In this document: one piece after another, positions 39,991 to 50,800 of the stretch
How positions within the stretch are numbered: position 1 is the first letter of the stretch
Layout of the letters: each line of letters opens with the position of its first letter
Source: Paramoeba atlantica
Taxonomy: Eukaryota > Discosea
Assembly (NCBI GenBank): GCA_977017575.1
Contig: CDRNVI010000025.1
Location: forward strand, 62,001 to 126,000
DNA: 64,000 nucleotides
Direction of reading: 5' to 3'
Translations under genes and position numbers: made by a program
The notes under the pieces: generated by a model
What the model saw: the letters and a program-made list of their open reading frames with translations, nothing else
What the model was told of the DNA's origin: nothing
The model's database searches: none

Positions 39991-40503
39991 CTATTCCAAA
40001 CATTGGTTCACCACTCGAATTAGGTTCGGGTTCTCCAAGGCAGCAGCCACGCGTTCCATATCATTCAGTTGCTTGTTGACGCTAGTCTCCTGGTAGTGCG
40101 ATCCAGGCGTCACCTCCACTCTCACATGAAACGACTTTGGCAGCGTACGCATTAATTTCACACGAATACACAACCCGATGAGTGTACTCATACCACAGTG
40201 GGGTACAGTTGGGGTGAAGCGCACACGAAGACTTGTGTAGCGAGGCGGGATGGTTCTGTTCTGTAACTTTGCTAACTCCTCCGGGGTGGTAAGTGCAACA
40301 CTGCCAAGCTCCAATACGCGCAACTCTTCTAGAGAATTTGGATGCTCAGGGTCCTTGATATCTTTTATTAATTCGTATATCTCAAGGGCATCGATGGGGT
40401 CTTCTCCATCGACGTCGCCCTGGGTAGAAGACGGTACGCGCTGGTGAGTTTTGACTTTGTGTATTACAGGATTCGCGTTGGAGAGAGTGCCAGAGGAATC
40501 CAT
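39991..40503 (-). CDS. CIAO2B: Cytosolic Fe-S assembly factor CIAO2B (MIP18/FAM96B)
   Basis: 170 residues, normal length. From residue 33 the family signature is plain: EDPIDALEIYELIKDIKDPE, HPNSLEELRVLELGSV, FTPTVPHCGMSTLIGLCIRV (reactive Cys), VEVTPGSHYQETSVNKQLND and ERVAAALENPNLIRVVNQCL. It acts with CIAO1 and MMS19 to deliver Fe-S clusters to cytosolic and nuclear proteins such as DNA polymerases and helicases. Confidence 0.95.
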   Translation of the reverse strand: MDSSGTLSNANPVIHKVKTHQRVPSSTQGDVDGEDPIDALEIYELIKDIKDPEHPNSLEELRVLELGSVALTTPEELAKLQNRTIPPRYTSLRVRFTPTVPHCGMSTLIGLCIRVKLMRTLPKSFHVRVEVTPGSHYQETSVNKQLNDMERVAAALENPNLIRVVNQCLE

Positions 40504-40725
40504 AGGGGATAGTAATGAACAAATTGGGTAGGATTTATTTAAGAATCTCTCTTACAAACCCAAGTCACCACGGTTTGGTAACTACGTGTCACTCTTATAA
40601 ATTGCTTATACTTATGAATGATAAGGAACAAAACATAAAATCACATGAACCTGAATCCTTCCAGAACCGCCAAGTAGTGTGTTTTCAATCTGTTTGATAA
40701 TGAATGTAGGCCTCTCAAGCCTTCC

Positions 40726-42207
40726 TTAGTCATTACTCTCGGACTCGCTTGTGTGCCTCAACTTCCATTGCACTACTCGGTTCTCGACGCACCCCCAGGT
40801 GTACCATCGGCCCAACCGAGGTTCCCTTCCGACACTCGCCACCAAGATATCACCCGTGTCATTGATCGCCAAGTCGGTTACGATGCCATCCACCGGCACC
40901 TCCCCTGCACTTTCTATCCTGTGCTCTGGGGTGACGTTCCAGAACCGTACAAAACCATCACAGCTACCGGTGACAAACCGCGCTACACCTGTCGGCGGCC
41001 GCGCTCGCTTCGCGAAACGCCCACTGGACCCCACCGCCGTGACCCCCTCGCCCGCCCCGTCCTGCCTTATCCTAAACGCCCGCATGGCACTAATCGCATT
41101 CCCGTTAAACCCACTCGCGACCGTGGCCGGGGTCGGCGGATACACCCTCTCAAACCCCGTCCCATCCCCCACAAACCCAAAATCATGCGCCACCTCCCTC
41201 ACATCCACCGCCCCACTCCTCCCGAACTGGTACAACACCAACCTCCCCCCCACCGTCGCACACACAAAATGAACCCCATCCCCCAACCCACACACCCGCT
41301 CCACACTCTCCCCCACCCCCCCATACGCCTCCTGTATTCCACTCCCCGTTTTAAACACCCGCGGGACGCGATCCTCCCCGGAGACCACCACCACCACCGT
41401 AGCGGCCGCAGCCCCCTTACCCCCCCCGCCCCCGCCCTCCACGGTACTCCCCGCCCCCACGGGGCCGTACCACGTCCCCACGTGCATCATCCCCTCCGCG
41501 GGGTCCCACACCTTCACGGTGCGGTCCCCCCCGGTGGAGTACACGCGGAGGGGGGAGGGGTCACCGCTCCCACTCCCCCCCCCACTGCCCCCCCCACGAC
41601 TCCCCCCCCCGACACAGAGCGCGCGCACGCCCCCGGGGTGGGAGGGGGAGAGGACGCGGAGGGGGGTGCGGGTGGCGACGTCCCACAGGCGTAGGGTGCC
41701 GGAGGCGTCGCCCGTGAGTACGGTGGGGACGACAAGGCCGGGGGGAGTAGTGGTACTTGTTGTACGGATAGGAGTACTGTTGCTTGTTGTACTTGTCGGA
41801 CATATACAGAGTATGGCGGGATGGGAGGGTGTGGGGGAGGAGGAGGGGGAGGGTGGTGGTGGTGGAGGGAGAGTTGTGAGGGGGGGAAGACCGGGAGAGG
41901 CTATGTGGAGGTGGCCACGTTTATCCCCACACCAGATTTCAAGGTTGTGGTGTCGTGGGATGAGGGTGACACAGGTAAGGGGGTGGGGGGAGAGGCAGAG
42001 CTCCTCGGGGTGGGAGGCGGTGGTGGTGGTGGTGGTCGAGGGGGAGGGGAGGGGGGAGGGGGTGTCGAGGTCGGGGGGAGGGGAGAGGGTGGCCTCCTCT
42101 TCCTCCTCCGCGAGGAGGATGTGTTCTGTGGCGGGTTTTGTGTCGGTACATTTCTTTTTGGTTCGTCGTGGATGGGTTGTTTTTTGTTTTTTACGGCGAA
42201 GAAACAT
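40726..42207 (-). CDS. RRP9: U3 snoRNP WD40 protein RRP9/U3-55K-like
   Basis: 493 residues from the ATG at 42207 (MFLRRKKQK); the frame is open to an ATG at 42363, but the basic start at 42207 fits better. Lys/Arg-rich N terminus, acidic and Pro/Ser/Thr linker, then WD repeats: GDASGTLRLWDVATRTPLRV, VYSTGGDRTVKVWDPAEG, FVTGSCDGFVRFWNV. The end ILVASVGREPRLGRWYTWGC matches the 'V-A-x-V-G-x-E-x-R-L-G-R-W' tail of RRP9, which binds U3 snoRNA in pre-rRNA processing. Gly-rich low-complexity inserts lie between blades. GC-rich, with a C-to-G third-position switch near 41400. Confidence 0.72.
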   Translation of the reverse strand: MFLRRKKQKTTHPRRTKKKCTDTKPATEHILLAEEEEEATLSPPPDLDTPSPLPSPSTTTTTTASHPEELCLSPHPLTCVTLIPRHHNLEIWCGDKRGHLHIASPGLPPLTTLPPPPPPSPSSSPTPSHPAILCICPTSTTSNSTPIRTTSTTTPPGLVVPTVLTGDASGTLRLWDVATRTPLRVLSPSHPGGVRALCVGGGSRGGGSGGGSGSGDPSPLRVYSTGGDRTVKVWDPAEGMMHVGTWYGPVGAGSTVEGGGGGGKGAAAATVVVVVSGEDRVPRVFKTGSGIQEAYGGVGESVERVCGLGDGVHFVCATVGGRLVLYQFGRSGAVDVREVAHDFGFVGDGTGFERVYPPTPATVASGFNGNAISAMRAFRIRQDGAGEGVTAVGSSGRFAKRARPPTGVARFVTGSCDGFVRFWNVTPEHRIESAGEVPVDGIVTDLAINDTGDILVASVGREPRLGRWYTWGCVENRVVQWKLRHTSESESND

Positions 42208-42476
42208 GGAGAGGGGATAAAGAAAAGGTGTAGTGGGAAGAGACGACTTGTGAATATTTTGTTTTTGGAATGTACAACGCTTAATTGTATGAAATAACGT
42301 TGAAACGGTATCGAGGTCCTTTTGAGTCAAAAATACGGGAAAATGAAAAGTGTGCGTAAACATAAAAACACATCATACGACTACGAAAAACATTATTCTA
42401 CTGAAGCAAAAAAAATATATTTCCATGGCAAGAACTACAAAGCCCAAACGCAGTCGAAATGCTCCATTACGTCCCA

Positions 42477-43409
42477 TTAAGCTTTTCGCATATAACGAAT
42501 CCCATCCCATACCATATGGGCGACGTTAAGGACTTGATATGTGATCCATACCACAAGTAGAAAGTCAAGTAAGATGTGGTGCAGGACCCGTGAAGCTCCC
42601 CACGCCACGGCGCATAGTAGGAGTCGAAACAACATACCAAACAGAGCTTCTCTCCAATCACCATGTCCTCGTGCAAAGGAGGTAAGTGCGGCAACTTCGT
42701 GAAACTGTGCCGCTGTTTGAATCAGCGCGTAGAGAACAACCAAAACAAAGTTAGATCTGACCCACATACGGGTCATAACAACGAAATAGCAGTGTGGTAA
42801 GACAAGAATTGCGACCCAGCGCAGACAGCAATGGAAGAAAGAATCCTCGGAGCGCTCAGGTCCATCCATTCGAGGGAGAAAATTCGAGCCAAGGGAAAGG
42901 GCTCTGTCAGTGTTTTGTTGCCAGAGAGATTCCGGGGACGTGATTTCCGTGTGTCCAATGTAGAAAATAGTCAATCGGGGGGCTACAATTGAGGTTACCG
43001 ATATTGTCCACAGGCTGGTTCGATATCTATTGTAAAACGACCAGTAGTCACTCACGTCACAAAACTCTGAACTGGTCCCTCGCAGCGCACCGATATGCGT
43101 TTCTATTTTCAATTGATGCACATCATTCTTAAGAAGAAAAAACTTCCGGATCATTCGTGGTGTCATGCTAAGAAGGGTGAGTCCATCAATTTTGTTTTCT
43201 TCAATAATCGGCCCGAGAAAAGGATATTCCAGCACGTTGGATGCCCACAAACTTACGTCTTGTGAAGTCCAAGTACGCGCATCCGGGGATAGAATGCGGA
43301 CATCGTCACCTGCTCTTGTTTGCGAGTCAAATTTCTTTGCGTCAGACTGAACATGCTTTTGCCCATCAGTACAATACGCGAAAAACGCTAGTGTGAGACA
43401 TTTTATCAT
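42477..43409 (-). CDS. SAM-domain multi-pass membrane protein
   Basis: 310 residues. A short hydrophobic N terminus (MIKCLTLAFFAYC) may be a signal. Residues 46-110 form a sterile alpha motif domain: WTSQDVSLWASNVLEYPFLG, ENKIDGLTLLSM, MIRKFFLLKNDVHQLKIETH. Membrane segments are likely at about 132-151, 198-213, 220-236, 257-273 and 277-295. SAM domains mediate self-association or protein binding. The combination is not one that I can name. If the N terminus is a signal, the SAM domain lies in the lumen or outside. Confidence 0.75.
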   Translation of the reverse strand: MIKCLTLAFFAYCTDGQKHVQSDAKKFDSQTRAGDDVRILSPDARTWTSQDVSLWASNVLEYPFLGPIIEENKIDGLTLLSMTPRMIRKFFLLKNDVHQLKIETHIGALRGTSSEFCDVSDYWSFYNRYRTSLWTISVTSIVAPRLTIFYIGHTEITSPESLWQQNTDRALSLGSNFLPRMDGPERSEDSFFHCCLRWVAILVLPHCYFVVMTRMWVRSNFVLVVLYALIQTAAQFHEVAALTSFARGHGDWREALFGMLFRLLLCAVAWGASRVLHHILLDFLLVVWITYQVLNVAHMVWDGIRYMRKA

Positions 43410-43734
43410 TGCAATGATTAAAGCTATGATTAAAATGGATGTCGTTTATTTCGTTGCGCAAAATAAATTTCGTGACGAATTCAAAAATTAAACTTCGCGA
43501 CAAATTCTCCCCGGATGCATTACAGCCCTGTCGTAAATTTAGATAAGAAACAGCTACATGTATTTCTGTTGCGCAAGAAATGTTGATAATTAAGCACGTT
43601 AAAAATAGCAAATGACTGCTACTGACACTTACATTATAAAGCCGAAACGTTTGTCATAAATCAAAGCACTACATGAAAACCAGTGTGTACTGTACCACAT
43701 GAAAAGAAGAATGTGCCCAGAATAATATCATATT

Positions 43735-45153
43735 TTACAGTACGCTGCCTCTCTTAACTTCACCCCATCCAATGAGCCGAAAATGCTTCTCAACACGGCG
43801 ACTCAGTGCAAGTGTTTCTCCAATGGACGTACACACGGGTTGAGTCAAAGTCAGCCGCGCAAGATTGCCTTTCGCACGAAGAACTCGGCCGCCTGTGGAT
43901 AGTGCTCCAATATTCACTTGCAGAATTTCCCCCTCCTGCAGACCTTGCACCTTCCTGGTCTGGTCTACAGCATCAAATTTCACGCCTACATATTGTCGCA
44001 TAAGAAAAAAGCTAATTTCTAATTCATCGTATACCTCGGGAAGTGACCCTACGTCTCCCAAAACTTGACCTACAAGACGGTCGCCCCGGGTGAGTGAGGG
44101 ATCCATGTCGGTGCCTACGCCGATCAGCCCACCAGGCACGGCAAACTGCAGCTGATTGTCTTCTGCACAGAGCGACACGATCCGTGTACGAATTGGGTGA
44201 CACGTAACGCGCAATTGTCCAGGCAGCGGTTTGCGAATTAACCCGGGCCTTATTTCAATGTCTTGCCCCACGCGAAGCACGCCTTGTGTGATAGACCCTC
44301 CAGCGACCCCTCCGCGAAGCTTCGCACACTCCTCGCCTGGCTTGTTTACGTCAAAGGAGCGAACAACTACCATTCGGGCAGGGGCTGTAAAATCACGTCG
44401 GGGAATCGGTATGAAATCTGTATTGCACAAATACTCACAGAGAATATCAATGTTGTAACCAAGTTGAGCACTGATTGGAATCACGGGTGCATTATCAGCG
44501 GGGGTACTCTGAACGAATTTAGCAATTGCTTCTCGATGGCCTTCAGCCTCGCCTTCATTGATCAGATCAACTTTATTCTGCAGAACAATTATATTCCGAA
44601 GTCGAGTGATTTCAATAGCACACAAGTGTTCTCTGGTTTGTGGTTGCGGACACTCCTCGTTTGCTGCGATTAATAGTAAAGACGCATCCATTATCGACAC
44701 TCCATTTAGCATGGTTGCCATGAGAATGTCATGTCCTGGACAATCCACAAAACTGACGTGCCTCTTCAATTCCATATCTGATCCACACCTTTTACAATTT
44801 GGATTGTCCTCCTTCGAGCTTCCGTATGCAGCGTAACAGCCAGGGCGGACACAATCGTCATTTTTACATTTAAAGATTTTGGCGTTCGCATAACCAAGTT
44901 TTATTGTGATATTTTGTACTAATTCAGATTTAAAACGAACGGTTTTTACCCCGCTGATCGCTCTGACTACAGTAGATTTTCCATGGGCCACGTGTCCAAT
45001 TGTTCCGATGTTGATAGTAGCCTGACGAGAGATCACTTCTGGTGTTAAAGGCGTCAATTCTCGAGGGTTCAGCTCATCCAAGTTCTGATTTTTTAACTGT
45101 CCCGCATTTGAAAGTCCGGAAACAGGTTCAAAGCTAGCAACGTCCAATTCCAT
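43735..45153 (-). CDS. EIF2S3: Translation initiation factor eIF2 subunit gamma
   Basis: 472 residues from the ATG at 45153 ([10 protein letters not shown]), the usual family length; an ATG at 45213 would add a hydrophobic stretch. GTPase motifs: [11 protein letters not shown] (G1), DCPGHD (G3), LQNKVDL (G4), ISAQ (G5). Zinc-ribbon knuckle with CKNDDC ... CKRCG, then domains II and III ending [20 protein letters not shown]. It carries initiator Met-tRNA to the 40S ribosome as part of eIF2. Last host gene at the right of the cluster. Confidence 0.96.
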   Translation of the reverse strand: MELDVASFEPVSGLSNAGQLKNQNLDELNPRELTPLTPEVISRQATINIGTIGHVAHGKSTVVRAISGVKTVRFKSELVQNITIKLGYANAKIFKCKNDDCVRPGCYAAYGSSKEDNPNCKRCGSDMELKRHVSFVDCPGHDILMATMLNGVSIMDASLLLIAANEECPQPQTREHLCAIEITRLRNIIVLQNKVDLINEGEAEGHREAIAKFVQSTPADNAPVIPISAQLGYNIDILCEYLCNTDFIPIPRRDFTAPARMVVVRSFDVNKPGEECAKLRGGVAGGSITQGVLRVGQDIEIRPGLIRKPLPGQLRVTCHPIRTRIVSLCAEDNQLQFAVPGGLIGVGTDMDPSLTRGDRLVGQVLGDVGSLPEVYDELEISFFLMRQYVGVKFDAVDQTRKVQGLQEGEILQVNIGALSTGGRVLRAKGNLARLTLTQPVCTSIGETLALSRRVEKHFRLIGWGEVKRGSVL

Positions 45154-45540
45154 ATTGATAAAATAATAAGAAAGAGGACTGAAAAATCGAATCAACGCTT
45201 CAAAAACAGCCATAAACTGTTTGCAAATAATATTGATGTCAAAACTTTCTAGCGGAAAATTTCAGTGTCGGAATATTCCTCTGTAAGGGGGCGACCATGG
45301 AAAAGGTTGACTGCGAAACAGAAACTATGGTTCCAGTCTCTTTTTTAGATGTCGTAAAACTAAGTCTACGTCTTGATGAAACGTGCGCCTTAAAACTTTA
45401 CGATTCAACCACGGAAAGGAAGCACTGGAAATTTTTAACTCCTTCGCAGTTTTTGACGTAGGTAGAAAAAACAATTACTACGAAGAAACTGTTGAATGAT
45501 CTTCTCTAGCGGCTCTTACAGTAAACCGGGGGTCAGTTCA
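45154..45540. other. 5' flank of eIF2-gamma, nothing else seen
   Basis: No gene. This is the upstream flank of the rightmost gene of the minus-strand series, so if transcription is polycistronic a start region must lie here or further right. Confidence 0.4.
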
Positions 45541-45640
45541 ATATTAAGGTTAGTTTAATATTAAGATTGACACTTTAATATTAAAATGACACTTTAATAT
45601 TAAGATTCACTTTAATATTAAGATTCGACTTTTTAAGGAT
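45541..45640. repeat. TTTAATATTAAGATT short tandem repeat
   Basis: About five 17-20-base units of the form CACTTTAATATTAAGATT. Confidence 0.8.
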
Positions 45641-46152
45641 TTTCTTTGGTTCATTAACTTTTCTGATTTTTTTGATGGACCTTATTGCTTCACAATTAAC
45701 GGCACTATCGCTGCGTAGCCACTGAGAGGCAATCAACGAATGTTACGGAGCTGTCGAAGATTACGTTGATGAGGTTTCCTCCTCATAGAATATTAGGTTT
45801 CCTCCCTTAAGGATGACGAAGGTGTTATGGAATCCTCCGACTTAAACGATTCTCTGCTTCATGAATCTGAAAACTGAAATAATATTACGATAGTCGAAGT
45901 AACAATAATACCGTAAAATACCAAATCAGGCCACAAATCGGGCACGACGAATTAACCTACGGTACCGAGGGAATAGTGCCTCCCTCAATATTTTTAAGCA
46001 TGTCGTGAAAGCTTTGTGCGAACAGAATCAAATTTATAAATTTCACAATTTTTATAATTTTTTTTCGAAAATTCTGTCTTGCCATTTATAAAAATCAATG
46101 AGAGACAGAGTACATTCATCAACTTGCCGTCACCCCCCCCTCACTTGTCCTC

Positions 46153-46202
46153 CTAGGTGACATATCCCCTTTTTACAATCGATGAGAGGATATGTCACCT
46201 AG
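46153..46202. repeat. 15-bp perfect inverted repeat
   Basis: CTAGGTGACATATCC at 46153-46167 and its exact complement at 46188-46202. The same CTTGTCCTCCTAGGTGACAT word occurs at 51415 and 55807, so this is part of a dispersed repeat. Confidence 0.85.
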
Positions 46203-46355
46203 TACCAAGATACGAAAGCGGGGACAAGTCAGGGGCAATGACGATACAAAGATATCACTGATACAATGTAGTACAGGGGGGTTTATTTATTTAAGATTCT
46301 TTCTTTACAGTCATTTCATTACTCAAAATTAGTTAAACGGGGGTCCAGTTTCGCA

Positions 46356-47080
46356 TACCTGTGACCTCGTACCACACCGGGAGGGTATGGTATCGTGACT
46401 CGGGGTCGATAGTATAACCCCCCTGGTTTTTCAGATAGAGAAGGTGTGATGTCCCACGTAGATCATAACTCTATGGAGCATTATTCGTTTGTTTTCTTTA
46501 TTATTTAGCTTGCTTTTTCACTTCTATGATTTTTACTGGTGATATTATTAACCCCTACTGGTAACTTTTGCTGATAATCACTTTTTTAACATTTTGGTGA
46601 AAGTGAAGCATTATTTCACATAAAAAATATTTTTTTTGTAAATGTTTTTATTGCTCTAAATGTTGCCTTATCATATTTTCCGTGCATTGAAAGTGTTTTT
46701 CTGAAATTTTTTTGCATACAGCTGCACTTTTTCGCCGTAACGGTACGCTTGTTAGTGGGGAAGAAGTGTGAGATAATCGGCTGAAGTTCGCCGGGAAAAT
46801 TGTGATAAGTTAAGCTAAAGAGAGGAGAACAGGAAGATTATGCTCTCCGTCGCCTATTTTAGCACCTCAAACGGTATGCGAGAACGTAGTAATCGTTCTA
46901 GAACCAGTGCAAGATAGTTAAGTTTTTCTTTTTTGCTAGAATAGGGCGATAATAAATGTTTTGAAAAAAGTGTGAAATAATGTTTCACTTTGACCAACAT
47001 TTTCTCTAAATAACTTACCTTGCCTGTGAACTGATACCATACCTGTGACCTCGTACCATACCCGGGGGTATGCTAAACCG
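46356..47080. repeat. Direct pair of CATACCTGTGACCTCGTACC motifs
   Basis: ATACCTGTGACCTCGTACCA occurs at about 46357 and 47040, each followed by a short G-rich block and GGTATG, so that each copy is itself an imperfect palindrome. About 680 bp lie between. A relative occurs at about 20170. They may bound an element; no coding content is seen between them. Confidence 0.6.
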
Positions 47081-47598
47081 AACCCCTTTCTAACTCATTC
47101 TTTAGTATAGCAGGCCGAGAGTAACTAATAGAAAAAATATTGAGGGAGATACTACTCCCTCGCTACCGTATGTTAATTGTTTGTCAGAAATTTTGACGTT
47201 TTTTTGACTGAATTTCGCCCTCGCGAGGCCCGAGATCGGCCAACTTTAACAACTTTACACTTTCCAGGGAGGGTGGGGTCCCTCCTCACACCTTACCGTA
47301 AAACCACTTTTAACACACCCTCGCTACCATATATTAATTGGTCGCCAATGATTTTGTTCACTTTTTCCCCAAATTTGGCCCGGACGTGTCCCGTTTTTTT
47401 GCCGATTTCCTTTTAGCAAAAACAAATATATTTGATTTTCAAGCTTGAGTTAGGGGAAGTGATATCACACGCCTTGAAGAATATTTTTCACCGACACAAC
47501 AAGGGGTAACTCTGCGTTGTGCTTGCAGGATGTGTCCGGCCCAATTTTCAAACAATTTTGCGGGGGGTTTTTTGATCGAAAAAAAAGTTGAAAAAATA

Positions 47599-48215
47599 TT
47601 TGGGTACCCGGCACTATAAATGTAGGTTAAAATCCATTTTTTTATGATGATTTTGTTCCGCTCGAAAATTTTTTTACGTGACTTTTTAAAACGTTTCCAC
47701 TCATACTCATGACGTTCCAACTTATATTTCAATGCTTGGAATACTCAATGGACCGCCCAGGATATACTACATTGGTCTACTACATTGGTCTACTTGGTAT
47801 TGGTGACCTGTAAAAAGGATAAGGTGCGCTCCCAGACACTCCCATCCAGTTTGAACCCTCTTGGAAGCCACCACGGCTACTCCCTTCGTGTTGAGAACTG
47901 CTTCCGCGTTTAATGAAGGGACTAAAAAGGAAAAAATTGCGAAACGATCCAGAATAATCCAACTTTTGGTACAAATACCCGATTCTCCCCATATTTCGTA
48001 TTCTCCCCATATTTCGGACGTTTTTTGGGGTCTTACCATTAGAGGTAGGGGGCACATCTGATCGAAAAAACGTGTGGTCTGGTAAGTAAGCAAAAAAAAA
48101 TAAGAAAAGAGATCAACGAAAGATCAAAAACTTTTTCCTGAGTCCTTTTTGGCAAGATTGTTCAAACAAATTTTACTTGTTTTCAACCTACATTTATAGT
48201 GCCGGTGAACCAAAT
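47599..48215. mobile_element. 617-bp inverted-repeat element
   Basis: CCGGCACTATAAATGTAGGTT at 47608-47628 and its exact complement at 48185-48205, with matching ATTTGG outer bases on both sides. The interior has no gene that I can support, only a relic of the TTCGTTAAA hairpin arm near 47890. Confidence 0.6.
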
Positions 48216-49634
48216 TGTTTTTCAAAATAGATTGCCAAACCGTATTCTAAGAGCTTGGAAGCCCTGATACCATTTTAAGGTGTTTTTTCGATGATGTACC
48301 TAAGCAACCCCTACTGGTAAAGAATTCAAAATCCCAGGTCAAAGCACAGGGAAATCTGATATTCTTGGGCAAAAAATGGTGTAGGCCCCGGAGAACAGTA
48401 TTTTTTTTCGAGCATTTGGCGCCTGATATACATGTATACGCTTTGGTTTCATTCGATACGTCTCGACCCTGTGCTGGTAACACACCTACAAAGGCCAACA
48501 TTCAACTGGAAGTGTGTGACACGCAAGTCCGTAGAGGAACGTTTTGCCGCGGCGACGACGACTTCCTCGCGTGGGAAGCTGTTAGGAGTCCTAGGGGGCA
48601 TGTTTTCATGGCTATGTAATCCAGGCTAAAGTGGACGAGGGAGATACCAAAGGCACCTCTGGAAAACCACCACAAAACTGTGAGGGTTGGTAGTCCTAAT
48701 CTGGGCTTACCCAGAGAGGGTCTACCAACCCGTCATTATCACGGCGCAGTAGACGCGCCATGGCAGGCCTGGCACCATGAAGGCCAGAAAAAAAAGGCAC
48801 ATTCATGGATACTCAGGCACATCCCACTGAAGGGGCCGACGACACGCAAGAAGTGGTCTCTCCAGCATCCGAACAAGTCGAATGTCGAAAAGGCTTCAAT
48901 ACGCTGTCGGGAAATTCATTTAGAGAAAAATTAGGAAAACTAAAATAAATACTGTTACTATAGTAAATAAAGAAAGTTAGTAATAGTAAATACGAAACGA
49001 AATATTGCAACTGCAAACGAATAATTTATGCAGACACCGTGATACATGATTGAAGTTTGATAGACATCCTTTGAAAGGAAGGATACACGACAAGATATGT
49101 ATGAAGCCTCGCTCGCAATAATTTAACTTAACACAAATAAATTGAGATACAGTGAGTCGTTGGATCAATGAATGAAGCCGAGCACACCATCATTCTCGGA
49201 ATCTTTATCACGTCTATTATTCGGACGGCAACCCTACATATACACACGTTTAAACCACCAGAACTATACAGAACTGTACTTCTTCAACTAGTCTCTACTT
49301 GTATTACTAGGAATCTATACTGAATTAGCATTCTTACTACTCTTACTAGTGGAACTACTCTAGGAAAGGCCGCTCCATTAAAACCTAGAAACCCTCCACT
49401 AAACGAGTAACTACGACTCAATGGCACTGGTCATTTGGGGTTCCACTAATTTACGCATCATCTAAGATGCAGGGATACCACACTTACAAAAGGTATGGCG
49501 TATCCAAAACGTAATAATAAAGCGAGTCAGAGTCCACACGTGGAACTGTAGTCATCTAGACCGACACTGTATCCAACTGCCATGGCAATTCCACGAGAGG
49601 CAGTACCCTTGATGCGAGCGGTCATATTCTGTAT

Positions 49635-50290
49635 CAAACGCGGATCTACACTCCATGCGAGCGGTTCGACGCTGTATCAAACAGCGGATCTACGCTCCTA
49701 TAAATCGGCATGAGTGGCTCGACGCTGCAGGAGCAGCGGATCTACACTACATGCGAGCGGTTCGACGCTGTATCAAACAGCGGATCTACGCTCCTATAAA
49801 TCGGCATGAGTGGCTCGACGCTGCAGGAGCAGCGGATCTACACTCCATGCGAGCGGTTCGACGCTGTATCAAACAGTGGATCCACGCTCTATTAATCGGC
49901 ATGAGTCGCTCGACGCTGCAGGAGCAGCGGATCTACACTCCATGCGAGCGGCTCCACGCTGTGTCAAACAGCGGCTCCACGCTCCATCAAATCAGCATGA
50001 GTGGCTCTACGCTGCTAAAACAGCGGCTCCACACTCCATGCGAGCGGCTCCACGCTGTGTCAAACAGCGGCTCCACGCTCCATCACATCAGCCTGAGTGG
50101 CTCCACGCTGCTAAAACAGCGGCTCCACACTCCATGCGAGCGGCTCCACGCTGTGTCAAACAGCGGCTCCACGCTCCATCAAATCAGCATGAGTGGCTCC
50201 ACGCTGCTAAAACACCGGCTCCACACTCTATGCGAGTGGCTCCACGCTGTGTCAAATAGCGGCTCCACGCTCTATCGAATCTGCTTGAAT
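49635..50290. repeat. 96-bp tandem repeat, about seven copies, open on the plus strand
   Basis: ATGCGAGCGG or a variant marks units at 49655, 49751, 49847, 49942, 50038, 50134 and 50230, i.e. 96, 96, 95, 96, 96 and 96 apart. Each unit is two 48-bp halves built on CTCGACGCTG / CAGCGGATCTACACTCC. Units change gradually from left to right. A plus-strand frame stays open from 49655 to 50443 (262 codons), reading 32-residue repeats, but a length divisible by three makes this likely by chance. Confidence 0.92.
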
Positions 50291-50487
50291 TCCGCCGAAT
50301 TAGTTTTCGGATTTTGGTGCAGGCCGGGTTTCAAGCCCGGTGTTGTCAAAACATTTTTTTTTCTGGCCTTCATGGTGCCAGGCCTGCCATGGCGCGTCTA
50401 CTGCGCCGTGATAATGACGGGTTGGTGGGCCCTCTCTGGGTGAGCCCATATTAGGACTACCAACCCTCACATTATCACTACCTACGT

Positions 50488-50800
50488 ATGCACCTTTCTT
50501 TCTCCTTTCTTTCTTTCTCCTTCTTTCTTTCTTTCTCCTTCTTTCTTTCTTTCTCCTTCTTTCTTTCTTTCTTTCTCCTTCTTTCTTTCTTTGTCCTTCT
50601 TTCTTTCTTTCTCCTTCTTTCTTTCTTTCTCCTTCTTTCTTTCTTTCTCCTTCTTTCTTTCTTTCTCCTTCTTTCTTTCTTTCTCCTTCTTTCTTTCTTT
50701 GTCCTTCTTTCTTTCTTTGTCCTTCTTTTTTTCTTTGTCCTTCTTTTTTTCTTTCTTTCTCCTTCTTTCTTTCTTATTCTTTCTATCATTCTTTCAGTCA
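50488..50800. repeat. (CTTT)n / (CCTTCTTTCTTT)n microsatellite, copy 1
   Basis: Long pyrimidine tract in which CTTT units are punctuated by CTCC and GTCC; degenerate CTTT-rich sequence continues to about 51130. The long frames in it (Ser/Phe/Leu on plus, Lys/Arg/Glu on minus) are microsatellite translation, not genes. Copy 2 lies at 54909-55170. Confidence 0.95.

Noticed and set aside
49635-50290. CRISPR-like array or repeat-protein gene
   Set aside because: The 96-bp units are contiguous with no unique spacers and the host is eukaryotic; the open frame follows from a unit length divisible by three.
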